Counted from the stretch's first letter, positions 26,549 to 36,498 are shown. The stretch is 64,000 bases of DNA from Odoribacter sp. (GCA_023663145.1 JAMPHZ010000002.1:105071-169070), one strand, 5' to 3'. Notes: generated by a model not told the origin, from the sequence alone. Translations and numbers: made by a program.

Positions 26549-27733
26549 CTATCTGGCTATCGAAATCTTCTGTATAACAATTGAGGCAAGATCATTGTTG
26601 CGACCGATGTGAATATCGGACACCGATCCGTCAGCACTGCAGAAGATCAAAGACGGGGAGTCGGCAACACCACAGTTCCTCGCCACCGAGCGTGCATTGA
26701 CAAGCACTTGCTCGCCGGGGCGTGCCGGGCCTGCAATGCTCTCCACGGTGTCTCGGTTACTGCCGGTGAACGCCAATACCAACGATGCCGAGAAAGGTAA
26801 CCTTTCAAATGCATTCCTCAGATCCGCCACAACTTCAGGCGTTGAGTCAACGTCATAATCAAGGACTGCTATTACCGTAGGTGCTTCCAATGGCTCGCCG
26901 CTGCGGTGTGTCCAACGTGACCCTTGCAACGTAGGTGCCGAACATGACGGCAATCGAGACCCCGGAAGGCTTTGCAGCGAGAAGGTGTCGCGGCGATATT
27001 TTTCAAATTCCACAGGATACATCTCTATCAGAGCCTGCTCTGACAGAGCGACACATGAGAGGGTGTCGATGTCTGAATATACGGCAGTCACAAGTTGTTC
27101 GGAAGGCTGGCCTTCGTTGTATGTCATTTCAAACGAACGGGGGAGCATTGACCGGGAATCGAATACAAACCCAGCGGAGAGAATCTCGTATCCGTCGCGC
27201 GCCCGTCGGCATGTGACATTTACACAGTCGCCTTTGGTGGTAACCGCTACAGCACAATCAGGCTCGGCCACCAGCGAGCGCAGCATGCGTGCGATCTCGC
27301 CCGGAAGAAGCCCGGTGAACTGCGCCTGTGCCTGCACACCACGTGAGATATCGCCTCCGGGCGCAAACGGCTGCGGATCATCTGCGACATGATATTCCTG
27401 AAGTTTGCCGGGGCGGTAACGGTAATGGTTACCGTCAAAGTATGCCGAAAAGCCGCTGCCGGCGAGGGTTTCAGGGCTTTTGAGATTCCACTTTATAAGA
27501 TAAGCGGCAGGGGCCAATGTATCACCCGGGGTGGCCGGAGATTGCATTATGGAAAGATCATAAACAATGTCATCAGCGGCGTCAGGAGGCACCACGGTAT
27601 ATTTGACATTAGCGGTGAAACATCCGACAGACTGCAATGATTCAATCACTTGATCAGACGAGGGAGCCATAACAGGCGTGGCATGGGCGGTCAGCACTGC
27701 CGAGAGGCATGCAAATAACATTTTAACTTTCAT
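26549..27733 (-). CDS. Secreted LolA-like plus degenerate thioredoxin-like protein
   Basis: 394 residues. After a signal peptide (MKVKMLFACLSAVLTAHA) the first 240 residues show a LolA-like pattern: a helix (VIESLQSVGCFTANVKYTV), then beta strands including YFDGNHYRYRPGKLQEYH. The last 130 residues resemble a thioredoxin/TlpA fold (PTVIAVLDYDVDSTPEVV, DSPSLIFCSADGSV), but there is no CxxC, so it is unlikely to be a redox enzyme. The combination of a lipid-carrier-like domain and a thioredoxin-like fold is known in Bacteroidales proteins of unknown role. It is probably periplasmic. Families are assigned by pattern only. Confidence 0.6.
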   Translation of the reverse strand: MKVKMLFACLSAVLTAHATPVMAPSSDQVIESLQSVGCFTANVKYTVVPPDAADDIVYDLSIMQSPATPGDTLAPAAYLIKWNLKSPETLAGSGFSAYFDGNHYRYRPGKLQEYHVADDPQPFAPGGDISRGVQAQAQFTGLLPGEIARMLRSLVAEPDCAVAVTTKGDCVNVTCRRARDGYEILSAGFVFDSRSMLPRSFEMTYNEGQPSEQLVTAVYSDIDTLSCVALSEQALIEMYPVEFEKYRRDTFSLQSLPGSRLPSCSAPTLQGSRWTHRSGEPLEAPTVIAVLDYDVDSTPEVVADLRNAFERLPFSASLVLAFTGSNRDTVESIAGPARPGEQVLVNARSVARNCGVADSPSLIFCSADGSVSDIHIGRNNDLASIVIQKISIAR

Positions 27734-27783
27734 AATATGACACAGCCTATGACAAGGCTTTACATTTCAACATTTACATGATA

Positions 27784-27825
27784 TAAAAAGTTCACCCGGC
27801 ACAGCTGAATGCAGGCCGGGTGAAC
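27784..27825 (-). terminator. Terminator of the 27850-29172 gene
   Basis: GTTCACCCGGC (27790-27800) and GCCGGGTGAAC (27815-27825) pair perfectly; the minus strand continues TTTTTATAT. Confidence 0.85.
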
Positions 27826-27849
27826 CTCGGAATGCTATTGCATGGTTAT

Positions 27850-29172
27850 TTATCTTGCAATTTTAGTCACTTGGGTGCCGCATCGACGGATATAGATACC
27901 TGGTGCCGACGGATCGGCGATGCGGCGGCCGTTCAGGTCGAAATATTCAACCGGGGCATCTTCGGGAGCTGCGGTTACGTCTTCAACACCAAGCATGTCA
28001 ATATAATCGTAATATTCGACACGCATGATGTTAAAATCCTCACCGGCATAAACATCATGCTCCTTCTGTATATATACAACCGGATAACCGAATTCAGGAT
28101 GGTATTCTATCTCACCTATAATATAGGTCAGTATCTGTTCTACGCCATTGTCAGTCTCAGAAAGATATTGAAGTGTTGGCAGGTCAAGTTCGTCAAGATA
28201 TATTTTTTCAGTACGCTTATAGACTGATGTAAGCGCGCCGATACCTGATGTTTCGGTCTCCACACGTTCGTAAGAACCATTCGAGTCCAATATCTTCTGT
28301 TCTACCGTATTGCGCGTGGGCAGATTATTGACAGTGTGCACAAGGTTAGACACAAATGATCCTTGCTCATCCTGATATGAGAATGACAATTGGCCATATG
28401 TACCGTTAGCCATGAGTACAAGGCACGATGACATACGGTTGGACTCGGTGGGCAAATCAAAAACGTTGGTGATCTGACCGTCAGTCTTTTCCCATATTAT
28501 GTCTTTGTAAACTGCATCGGTGACAAATTCGAAGCCGCCTTCCTCAGCCGGGATAAGAGTCTGATGCTCTATCATGGTAGCCTTACCGTCATCGCCATAA
28601 GTGAGTATCAGACGGTCGGTGACATCATATCCGCCCATGTAAAGTACAGCGACCTCACAAAGGGTTATATTACCCTGTTCGTTGCGGGTGATCTTGCGCA
28701 TGTAATTGTTGCCGCTTTTTACCCAGTCGCCGTTCCATGCATAATCGGAGTTGTTCATGATCAGAGAGGGGACTTTTTCATCATACTCACGTGTCACAAG
28801 CTGAACGTTGCTCCAGTTAATTTTGTCGGCGCTTGATTCGGTGAGCTTGCGGGTATAGAACCGAGGATTGGCATCATATGTGTAAGTATCGCGTGAGTAT
28901 CCTTGCAACTGTTCATACTCGTCATAAGCCGCGAGGGTGGAAGTGCAGATATATCCCTCGGGGGTATATGTAGTATTATGCTCCTCGGTGAGAAGCCATT
29001 TTCCGTTCCACTCATATGTTTTTTCATGTTGAGCTCTCCACATATGCGGAAGTGGCTGGCTGTTCATAACCGGGGCATGAAATTGCCGATTAATGTATCG
29101 CGACTGACGCTGCGCCGAGGCTGACAGCGTCATGGATGCGACCAGAGAAAGATATAACAGTTGTTTAACCAT
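27850..29172 (-). CDS. Secreted protein with short T9SS-like tail
   Basis: 440 residues. The signal peptide is MVKQLLYLSLVASMTLSASA. The middle is made of repeated short beta pairs with Tyr-rich turns (YTYDANPRFYTRKL, LILTYGDDGKATMIEH), much like the YD-type or MORN-like repeats of other Bacteroidales surface proteins. The tail has GVEDV, then YFDLNGRRI, APGIYIRRCG and TKIAR. A perfect -7 element TAACTTTGC lies at 29317-29325 on its strand. The role is unknown. Confidence 0.78.
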   Translation of the reverse strand: MVKQLLYLSLVASMTLSASAQRQSRYINRQFHAPVMNSQPLPHMWRAQHEKTYEWNGKWLLTEEHNTTYTPEGYICTSTLAAYDEYEQLQGYSRDTYTYDANPRFYTRKLTESSADKINWSNVQLVTREYDEKVPSLIMNNSDYAWNGDWVKSGNNYMRKITRNEQGNITLCEVAVLYMGGYDVTDRLILTYGDDGKATMIEHQTLIPAEEGGFEFVTDAVYKDIIWEKTDGQITNVFDLPTESNRMSSCLVLMANGTYGQLSFSYQDEQGSFVSNLVHTVNNLPTRNTVEQKILDSNGSYERVETETSGIGALTSVYKRTEKIYLDELDLPTLQYLSETDNGVEQILTYIIGEIEYHPEFGYPVVYIQKEHDVYAGEDFNIMRVEYYDYIDMLGVEDVTAAPEDAPVEYFDLNGRRIADPSAPGIYIRRCGTQVTKIAR

Positions 29173-29316
29173 ACGGGGGTAGTTATTAATTTATGCTTGG
29201 TAAATTCAAATATCTGACATTCAGCATGAAACCGGAGTGATTGATAAAAGCGGCATTATTCCACTCCTTGCTTATGGCTTTTAGATAAGTCGTATAGGTG
29301 TAAATGTCATTATAGT

Positions 29317-29389
29317 GCAAAGTTAAGCATTTTTGTTTTAATAAACTACCTTATGGGGGAAGGAATTGATGAAAAAAGTGTAACTTTGC
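29317..29389. promoter_or_regulatory. Divergent -7 elements of the 27850 gene and the DAHP synthase gene
   Basis: A minus-strand TAACTTTGC (plus 29317-29325) points to the secreted protein gene and a plus-strand TAACTTTGC (29381-29389) to the DAHP synthase gene. Neither has a clean -33 at 19-20 nt. Confidence 0.55.
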
Positions 29390-29440
29390 AATAAAAAAGG
29401 AGACCGGCCTTATAAACCGGCTGAATGAGCGACAAAATAT

Positions 29441-30529
29441 ATGGATTGCAATATCAACGGACTCACTCCCCTCCCCGGATTCAGTGACGGCCATCTGTTC
29501 ATAGCCGGGCCGTGCAGCGCTGAATCGCCGGATCAGGTAACGTCAACCGCACATGCACTGGCACTCGGGGGTATAAAGGTCTTCAGGGCCGGTGTATGGA
29601 AGCCACGCACCATGCCGGGAACATTTGAAGGAATTGGAGAGGCGGCTCTGCCATGGCTCTACAACGTAAAACAATCCACGTCAATGCTGACAGCTACCGA
29701 GGTTGCCACAGCCACACATGTAAAGATGGCATTGGAACACGACATAGATTACTTGTGGTTGGGAGCACGCACAGTGGTCAATCCATTTGCAGTACAGGAG
29801 ATAGCCGACGCTATCGCGGCATCAGGGAAATCGCCGGCTGTGCTTGTCAAAAATCCGCTGTCGCCAGATATTGACCTTTGGATCGGGGCTTTGCGACGGC
29901 TGTATGACGCCGGAGTAAGGTGCCTGGGAGCTGTCCATCGCGGTTTCACGTGCTATGCTCCCGGATCTCCCTACCGCAATGAGCCTCACTGGAGCGTAGC
30001 ATTCGAGTTACGGCGCCGGCTACCGCCATTGCCGCTGTTATGTGATCCGAGTCACATTGCCGGCCGTCGCGACCTTGTGACTGAGGTAGCTTTCAAGGCC
30101 ATGGAGATGGGTTTCGACGGTCTTATAGTTGAGAGCCATTGTAATCCTGACAAGGCATTGAGCGATGCGCAGCAGCAACTAACGCCCGCGGCATTGCTCG
30201 AAATGCTCTCCGGGCTAAGGCACAGGGCTATCAATCTGTCCCATGAATCTACCGAACTTGAAGACATGCGGCGTCAACTTGATATAATTGATGACGAGAT
30301 CACCGAAATGCTCGCCCGTCGCATGGAAATATCACGCCGGATAGGCCGGTACAAGAAATCGCAAGGCATGACTGCCGTACAACCTATACGTTACACTGCA
30401 ATGTTCGAATCGCGCGTCTCGGCAGGAGAGTCAAAGGGACTCGGCAGTGAATTCCTGAGGCATCTATGGAGTGGCATACACGCAGAGAGTGTGCGCAACC
30501 AGATAGATGAGATGAGCAACCCTACATGA
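29441..30529 (+). CDS. DAHP synthase-chorismate mutase fusion
   Basis: 362 residues. Residues 1-260 form 3-deoxy-7-phosphoheptulonate synthase of the KDO8P-synthase-like type (FIAGPCSAESPDQV, FRAGVWKPRT, WLGART, LLCDPSHIAGRR, VESHCNPDKALSDAQQQL). Residues 270-355 are an AroQ-type chorismate mutase (ELEDMRRQLDIIDDEITEMLARRMEISRRIGRYK). It therefore runs the first step of the shikimate pathway and the branch to phenylalanine/tyrosine in the cytoplasm, and the mutase domain probably also gives feedback control by prephenate (known for such fusions). Its last four codons and stop lie inside a 27 bp inverted repeat. Confidence 0.95.
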   Translation: MDCNINGLTPLPGFSDGHLFIAGPCSAESPDQVTSTAHALALGGIKVFRAGVWKPRTMPGTFEGIGEAALPWLYNVKQSTSMLTATEVATATHVKMALEHDIDYLWLGARTVVNPFAVQEIADAIAASGKSPAVLVKNPLSPDIDLWIGALRRLYDAGVRCLGAVHRGFTCYAPGSPYRNEPHWSVAFELRRRLPPLPLLCDPSHIAGRRDLVTEVAFKAMEMGFDGLIVESHCNPDKALSDAQQQLTPAALLEMLSGLRHRAINLSHESTELEDMRRQLDIIDDEITEMLARRMEISRRIGRYKKSQGMTAVQPIRYTAMFESRVSAGESKGLGSEFLRHLWSGIHAESVRNQIDEMSNPT

Positions 30530-30575
30530 TAAAGCCTTGGAGCCAGGCGGCTCCAAGGCTTTATCATGTAGGGTT
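30518..30575 (+). repeat. 27 bp perfect inverted repeat containing a stop codon
   Basis: Arms 30518-30544 and 30549-30575 are fully complementary around the loop AGGC. The left arm covers the last codons and the TGA of the DAHP synthase gene. No T tract follows on either strand. It lies between convergent genes, so it may act as a terminator or RNA end protector for both. Confidence 0.85.
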
Positions 30576-30610
30576 GACAGAGTCAGACAGTAATGTGTCT
30601 GTAATCGTTA

Positions 30611-31669
30611 TCAATAGTTCCATTGACAGGCAACCATCTTGAGGTTGGGGCAAGCCTGAGTGCGCATGTCTATGATCTGATTGTATCGGCAATTGATGTA
30701 AGTAAGAGCCTGATCATAAGATACATCAAGTGTAGTAAGCTCGTTGTTGTCGCAAAGCAGACGCTGCAGGAAAGTTTGATTGCTCAGGTCAAGGGTTGAC
30801 AAATCATTGTAAGAGCAGTCTACGAACTGGAGGTTGGGGCACTGCTCGACGTTGAGAGCGGTAAGGTCATTATAAGAGCAAACCAGGTCAAGCAGAGCCG
30901 AACATTTGCTTACAGTGAGGGTCTTCATATTATTGTCGGAGCATACCATGAAACTCAATGAGGGTAGATTTGATACGATGAGGTTGGCGAGTGCGTTGTC
31001 ATCACAGTTGAGGCTCTGGAGACTGGTAAGACCGGCGAGAGTAAGAGACTGAAGTTTGTTATAACCGCAATACAAGTTCTTAAGGGCGGTACAGTCGCTC
31101 ACCATCAATGATTCAAGCTTATTGGACTGGCAGTTGAGAGACTCAAGGGTTGACGAATTGGCCACATTGAGCGCAGTGAACGAGTTAGACGCGATATTGA
31201 GTTTCTTGAGGAATGGCGAACCTGACAGGTCAAGGTTGCTCAAGCGGTTGTTATTAAGGACCAATACTGTGATCTGCTGACAACCGTCCATCTTGAATTC
31301 AGCAAGATCATTCCGCGAGGCATTTACTTCGGTGAGGGCTACATCACCGCTCATGACAAGAGCTGTGAGTTTGTTGCGCGACACATCTACAGTAGTAAGG
31401 GCTTTGAAACCCGATAAGTCAAGCGAACCTGCAAGTTTCTTGTCTTTCCACTTGATCTCGGTAACATGACCGTTGGTAACAGTCACACCTTCCCATCCGG
31501 CAGGTGAACGCAGATCAGTAATTTTCAACGCCTCAGCATTGGTCGCTGCTTCAGCGGCGGGCTGTGACAAAAATGCCTGAAGTTGTTTTAACTCATTTTT
31601 GGCTATGTTCTGAGCCGATGCGGCGATAGAACACAAAGCTACAGCTAAGAATAATGCGATTTTTTTCAT
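30611..31669 (-). CDS. Secreted leucine-rich-repeat protein
   Basis: 352 residues. The signal peptide is MKKIALFLAVALCSIAASA. From about residue 80 onward there are some 13 repeats of about 21 residues of the type L.C..N.L..L.VS.C..L (for example LNCQSNKLESLMVSDCTA and VDCSYNDLSTLDLSNQTF). This internalin/BspA-like right-handed solenoid usually binds proteins or sugars. Unlike most exported proteins here it has no T9SS-like tail; it ends in the last repeat (VACQWNY), so it may stay in the periplasm or on the outer membrane by another route. Convergent with the DAHP synthase gene. Confidence 0.88.
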   Translation of the reverse strand: MKKIALFLAVALCSIAASAQNIAKNELKQLQAFLSQPAAEAATNAEALKITDLRSPAGWEGVTVTNGHVTEIKWKDKKLAGSLDLSGFKALTTVDVSRNKLTALVMSGDVALTEVNASRNDLAEFKMDGCQQITVLVLNNNRLSNLDLSGSPFLKKLNIASNSFTALNVANSSTLESLNCQSNKLESLMVSDCTALKNLYCGYNKLQSLTLAGLTSLQSLNCDDNALANLIVSNLPSLSFMVCSDNNMKTLTVSKCSALLDLVCSYNDLTALNVEQCPNLQFVDCSYNDLSTLDLSNQTFLQRLLCDNNELTTLDVSYDQALTYINCRYNQIIDMRTQACPNLKMVACQWNY

Positions 31670-31783
31670 ATCGGTGGTTTTTTGAAGTTTATAAGCTTAG
31701 TTTGTTAAGTTAAATTTCTAACAAAGCACGACACAATTTAGTTTTTATATGGATGAAATTTTTATTATTCTACATGGAATTAT

Positions 31784-31792
31784 TAAATTTGC
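31784..31792 (+). promoter_or_regulatory. -7 element of ligA
   Basis: TAAATTTGC (31784-31792) lies 21 nt before the chosen ligA start. The -33 region reads TTTT instead of TTTG, so the match is partial. Confidence 0.5.
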
Positions 31793-31812
31793 ATATCAAA
31801 AACCCAAACCAC

Positions 31813-33825
31813 ATGGACTCCATCAAAAGCACCATAGAAGCGCTGCGCGCCGAAATCAACAGACACAACCATAGTTACTATGTGGAAAACTCGCCGTTGA
31901 TCAGCGATTTCGATTTCGATGCGCTCATGCGTCGTCTGGAGGAACTTGAAAAAGAACATCCCGAGTATGATGATCCATTGTCCCCGACACGGCGGGTGGG
32001 ATCAGATATAAGCGAAGGGTTCACACAAGCCGAACATGTTTATCCCATGCTATCGCTGGCCAACACTTATTCAATCGATGACGTTGATCAATGGGTAGAC
32101 CGCATGCTCGGTGCGTTGCCAGGCGAGAAGGTCGTTATTGACGGGGAACTTAAATTTGACGGAACCGGAATATCGCTTATATATGAGCACGGCCGGCTGG
32201 TACGTGCCGTCACACGCGGCGACGGATCCAGGGGAGATGTTGTCACTGACAATGTAATGACTATCAAATCAATCCCATTGCAACTAAGCGGCAGCGGGTG
32301 GCCTGATTTTTTTGAGATACGCGGAGAGATTGTTCTGCCCTATGAATCCTTTGACCGCATAAACTCCGAGCGGGCATTCAATGAAGAGCCTCTATTCGCA
32401 AATCCTCGCAATGCAGCGGCCGGCACCCTGAAGTTATTGAATCCTGCCGAGGTTGCACGACGCGGCCTTGATGCATATTTCTATTACCTGCTTGGAGACA
32501 ACCTTCCCTTCGACAACCATTATGACAACATGATGGCTGCCCGCTCATGGGGATTCAAGATATCGGCAGCGATGAAACGGATGACAACTCTTGATGAAGT
32601 TGACAAGTACATACATCACTGGGACTCTGAGCGCCGTAAACTACCTGTAGCTACAGATGGCCTTGTGTTCAAGGTTGACTCACTGCATCAGCAGTTAAAT
32701 CTTGGATTCACGGCCAAATCACCCCGCTGGGCCGTGGCTTACAAATTTCCGGCTGAACGTGCGCTCACACGGCTTAAGTTTGTGTCGTTCGACGTAGGCC
32801 GAATGGGAATCATCACGCCCGTGGCCAATCTTGAGCCTGTGCTTCTGTCTGGTACGATAGTCAAACGCGCCTCGCTTCACAATGAAGATATCATGCGATC
32901 GCTTGACATCCACTCAGGCGACATGCTATATGTGGAAAAAGGCGGAGAAATCATACCTAAGATCACCGGCGTGGACATTGAAGCCCGTGAAGATGGTGCA
33001 CAGGCGGTTTCTTTCGTGTCGCATTGTCCGGCATGCGGCACCCGTCTTCTGCGCATGGAGGGTGAGGCCGCCTGGTTTTGTCCTAATAAATATGGATGCC
33101 CGCCTCAGATCATAGGCCGTGTAGAGCACTTCGTGGGCCGACGCATGATGAATATCGATGGCATCGGTGAAGAAACAGCAGCCGCTTTATATAATTGTGG
33201 ACTGGTGACAAATTTCAGCCAACTTTATGACCTGCAAGCCTCAGATCTGCTGCATCTCGAAGGTTTTGCAGCCAAAAGCGCAGATCGCGTGATAGCCGGC
33301 ATCGAGGCCAGTAAAAAGGTGCCATTCGAACGGGTTGTATATGCGCTGTCAATACCATTTGTAGGCGAGACCACTGCGCGTAAGATTGCCCGGGCTGCAG
33401 GTGACATCGACACCCTGATGGAAATGACCGCACCGCAGCTTGAATCAATTGAGGATGTTGGCCCCCGAATAGCCGAAAGTATCATAAATTATTTTGCCAA
33501 CGAATCAAACAGGCTTGCTGTAGAGAGATTACGCGCGGCCGGTGTCACTCTCGCTACAGTATCGGGTAACCACGAAAGCGCGGGCGACCGTCTCAGTGGA
33601 AAGAGCTTTGTCATAAGCGGTGTGTTCACTAAACACTCACGCGACCAATATAAAGAACTGATTGAGCGTAATGGCGGCAAGAATACCGGTTCAATATCTA
33701 AAAAAACCGATTACGTGCTGGCCGGAGAAAACATGGGGCCTGCCAAACTTGAAAAAGCGACAAAGCTCGGCATTCCTGTCATTGATGAAGATACTTTCCT
33801 GAAGATGCTTGAAGCCGACGAGTGA
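31813..33825 (+). CDS. ligA: NAD-dependent DNA ligase
   Basis: 670 residues, the usual LigA length. I use ATG 31813 (MDSIKSTIEALRAE) because the upstream in-frame ATG at 31753 would place the -7 element inside the gene. Domain Ia holds HNHSYYVENSPLISDFDFD; the adenylation motif is K114-F-D-G. An OB domain, a four-Cys zinc finger (CPACGTRL, then CPNKYGCP), helix-hairpin-helix motifs and a C-terminal BRCT domain (GKSFVISGVF) follow in order. The enzyme joins Okazaki fragments in the cytoplasm. It has housekeeping status and a separate promoter from the wall-degrading genes downstream. Confidence 0.97.
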   Translation: MDSIKSTIEALRAEINRHNHSYYVENSPLISDFDFDALMRRLEELEKEHPEYDDPLSPTRRVGSDISEGFTQAEHVYPMLSLANTYSIDDVDQWVDRMLGALPGEKVVIDGELKFDGTGISLIYEHGRLVRAVTRGDGSRGDVVTDNVMTIKSIPLQLSGSGWPDFFEIRGEIVLPYESFDRINSERAFNEEPLFANPRNAAAGTLKLLNPAEVARRGLDAYFYYLLGDNLPFDNHYDNMMAARSWGFKISAAMKRMTTLDEVDKYIHHWDSERRKLPVATDGLVFKVDSLHQQLNLGFTAKSPRWAVAYKFPAERALTRLKFVSFDVGRMGIITPVANLEPVLLSGTIVKRASLHNEDIMRSLDIHSGDMLYVEKGGEIIPKITGVDIEAREDGAQAVSFVSHCPACGTRLLRMEGEAAWFCPNKYGCPPQIIGRVEHFVGRRMMNIDGIGEETAAALYNCGLVTNFSQLYDLQASDLLHLEGFAAKSADRVIAGIEASKKVPFERVVYALSIPFVGETTARKIARAAGDIDTLMEMTAPQLESIEDVGPRIAESIINYFANESNRLAVERLRAAGVTLATVSGNHESAGDRLSGKSFVISGVFTKHSRDQYKELIERNGGKNTGSISKKTDYVLAGENMGPAKLEKATKLGIPVIDEDTFLKMLEADE

Positions 33826-33924
33826 ATATTTATAATTTATGATATAATTTAGACAGAGCTACCCCTAATTTATATAATCCTATAACCTTACGCCGGGTCG
33901 CTTTCCGGCTTAAAACCCAATACC

Positions 33925-36480
33925 ATGAAGACAAAGATTATCGCGGCCGCCATTGCAGCCTTGAGTATCGCCTCCATGAAAGCTGAAACAATCACTTTGG
34001 GCGATACTGAGTACAATATGACTTACCTTATTGACCGGGAAGTTGGTCCGGGCATGCGGTACACACGCCTGCGTTTACCTGATTATCCTCTTAATGTCAA
34101 CCTGCTGCGTGTTGACCTCAGCAATCCATACAACCGCGTGGAGACATCAGTGGGCAAGGAAAAATCACGCGGCACAGAACTGCTTGTGGAAGCAGCCGCA
34201 CGCCAGACATACGAGGAGCATCGCGCCATAGCCGGCGCAAACGCCAATTTCTGGTATGTAGGCACGCAGACACAAGGCCCGACTTTCACGGGCATTTCAA
34301 TCGGCGCATCGGTACGCAATGGTAAGATCATAACAGAGACCAACCAGCACCGCGATCAGTTTGATTATGGCTCGATGAGTACAGGTATTGTAGCGCTCGA
34401 CTTCGACAAATTGCTACACATCGCACCCTGTACCTCTACAATAAAAATAACTTCATCGCATTTCGGGCCCACCGAGGTGCACCAGTGCAACAAGGGCGTA
34501 TGGGAAGATGAACTGTCAATGTACAACAGCCACTATGGAGCCGACACGCCTTTCATGCCCCTCGGAACGAATCCCAGCGACAACAACCGATATTGCGTGG
34601 CGCAGGGACTCACCGACGTCACAGAGGTGATTCTTGACTTTGACGGTGACGCCTCATGGGTAAGTGCCACCGACATACCTTTTGTAGTGAAGGAAGTAAG
34701 AACAATGACCAACGGCCAGGGCACTCTTGGAGAACATGACCTTGCGTTGGTGGGCCGCGGCGACAACAGCGTGTTGCTCTCCAAACTTGCTGCCGGTGAA
34801 AAAATCACTCTGAACTACTCATGGACATTCGAACCCGGCACAGAGAAAGAGGTAACTCCGAAAATTGACAATGCTGTAGGCGGCAATGCCATTGTTATGC
34901 TTGACGGCGAACTGCGCCAGGAAAACTACATCCATGGATACTGCAACATGGTGTATTCACGCACAGGCTACGGATGTTCAAAAGACGGCAAGACGCTGTA
35001 TATCATTGTAATCGACAAATCCACCGACCCGGTATACGGTTCTTCGACAGGCTGCACAACCGATGTCATGTGCCTTCTGGCAAAACACTTCGGATGCAGC
35101 AACATGGCCAACCTTGATGCCGGCGGATCAGCGCAAATGTATCTCAACGGCAGCATCATCAACAAGACTACCGAAGGTTCACCCCGTCAGGTTAACAATG
35201 GTTGGATGATCTACTCCATAGCGCCTGAAGGCGACACAGACGTTGCCCGCATCGCGTTCTACGACTGCACGCTGCGCCAGTCAACCGGCACGTCAGCGTC
35301 GCCTGCCATAATAGCTTATAACAAATATGGTGATGTAATCTCATATGACTACAAGGATGTTGTATACACAGTGAGCGAAGGTGCCGGAAGTTGCACAGAG
35401 AACGAATTTGTGGCCGGCAACACACCCTGCACCGGAATACTCACAGCCACATGCGGAGATGTGTCGGTATCAAAAGAAATAGAGATAATACCAACTGAAA
35501 GTGTGGCAATGTACACCTCGTCGATAATAATTGACAACATGCGCCCATATCCTGTAGGAGTTACAGCCACCGCTGCCGGAAACACATACATGTACAATCC
35601 CGCCCATATCGACTGGACCGTTGATGACACCTCGATTGCCCGCATTGATGATGACGGCGTGCTGCATGGCATCGCTAACGGATCAACCCACATCACCGGC
35701 GTGATAGACGGTGCTACCGTGGAAGCCGACGTCAAGGTTGAGATTCCCGAGGCTCGCGAAATGCCCATCTGCGCCATCTCAGACTGGACAGCCAAAGGCA
35801 GCACAGGACTGAAGGTGTCGACAATCGCAGAAAACGGACACATGACATGGAATCTTGGAAGCCGCACATCGGGCAGTATTGACTTCTCTAATGGTAAATT
35901 ACCATTATATTCCCTACCCGATGAACTATTTACAGAGTTCAACTCTGACGCACGTGTGGAATCACTTACCATTGACCTTCAGGCTGCCAACAATGCTCGC
36001 GCGACTTCATTCAAAATCACTCCCGAGGAGCCATTCGCCGCAGGAGAGACACATCGCATAGAGTTTGGTCTCGGAGATGTATTTGACCTTACCGATATGG
36101 CGGTCTTCCCCATCACATTCACACGCATGCGTCTGATTTTTGAAAAACAAAGCGCCAACGCCGGTGAAAGGACTCTTGAATTCGGTGGTGTACACGCCAT
36201 ATATAAAGGTGTTGAAGGTGTCAACGACATAACTATCGGAGAAACCGTTGCCCATCACCTGTCCCTGATGTCTAACCCGGTATCTTCCGGCACTTCTGTT
36301 GTGGTGTGTGCTCCAGGTATCACATCAATAGATGTTTACACACTTGCAGGCTCGTTGGTAGGTAGTTACACCTCCGACGGAAGTCCCCGGGCTTTGATCA
36401 CCGCCCCGTCAGCAGGCAGTTATGTGGTATGCGCCACGACGGCGTCCGGCCCGCGCTCTGCAATTCTGATTGTGAAATAA
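33925..36480 (+). CDS. Exported phosphodiester glycosidase (NAGPA/DUF2233 family), copy 1
   Basis: 851 residues. A signal peptide (MKTKIIAAAIAALSIASMKA) is followed by a NAGPA domain from about 25 to 440, with ANANFW, KSTDPVYGSS and the family motif NLDAGGS (N396-S402; the usual form is DGGGS). A Big_2-like domain (about 535-615, IDWTVDDTSIARIDDDGVLHGI), a beta-sandwich region (about 620-770) and a long T9SS tail starting GVNDI finish the protein. This family cleaves sugar-1-phosphodiesters, so bacterial wall glycopolymers or phosphodiester-modified glycans are possible targets. A hairpin (33892-33909) lies just before the ATG, and a terminator follows. Confidence 0.85.
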   Translation: MKTKIIAAAIAALSIASMKAETITLGDTEYNMTYLIDREVGPGMRYTRLRLPDYPLNVNLLRVDLSNPYNRVETSVGKEKSRGTELLVEAAARQTYEEHRAIAGANANFWYVGTQTQGPTFTGISIGASVRNGKIITETNQHRDQFDYGSMSTGIVALDFDKLLHIAPCTSTIKITSSHFGPTEVHQCNKGVWEDELSMYNSHYGADTPFMPLGTNPSDNNRYCVAQGLTDVTEVILDFDGDASWVSATDIPFVVKEVRTMTNGQGTLGEHDLALVGRGDNSVLLSKLAAGEKITLNYSWTFEPGTEKEVTPKIDNAVGGNAIVMLDGELRQENYIHGYCNMVYSRTGYGCSKDGKTLYIIVIDKSTDPVYGSSTGCTTDVMCLLAKHFGCSNMANLDAGGSAQMYLNGSIINKTTEGSPRQVNNGWMIYSIAPEGDTDVARIAFYDCTLRQSTGTSASPAIIAYNKYGDVISYDYKDVVYTVSEGAGSCTENEFVAGNTPCTGILTATCGDVSVSKEIEIIPTESVAMYTSSIIIDNMRPYPVGVTATAAGNTYMYNPAHIDWTVDDTSIARIDDDGVLHGIANGSTHITGVIDGATVEADVKVEIPEAREMPICAISDWTAKGSTGLKVSTIAENGHMTWNLGSRTSGSIDFSNGKLPLYSLPDELFTEFNSDARVESLTIDLQAANNARATSFKITPEEPFAAGETHRIEFGLGDVFDLTDMAVFPITFTRMRLIFEKQSANAGERTLEFGGVHAIYKGVEGVNDITIGETVAHHLSLMSNPVSSGTSVVVCAPGITSIDVYTLAGSLVGSYTSDGSPRALITAPSAGSYVVCATTASGPRSAILIVK

Positions 36481-36498
36481 GATCCACATAATATTCCG

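Noticed and set aside
30647..31430. Short tandem DNA repeats in the leucine-rich-repeat gene that could vary in number
   Set aside because: The repeats are at the protein level; the DNA units are too diverged to support slippage.
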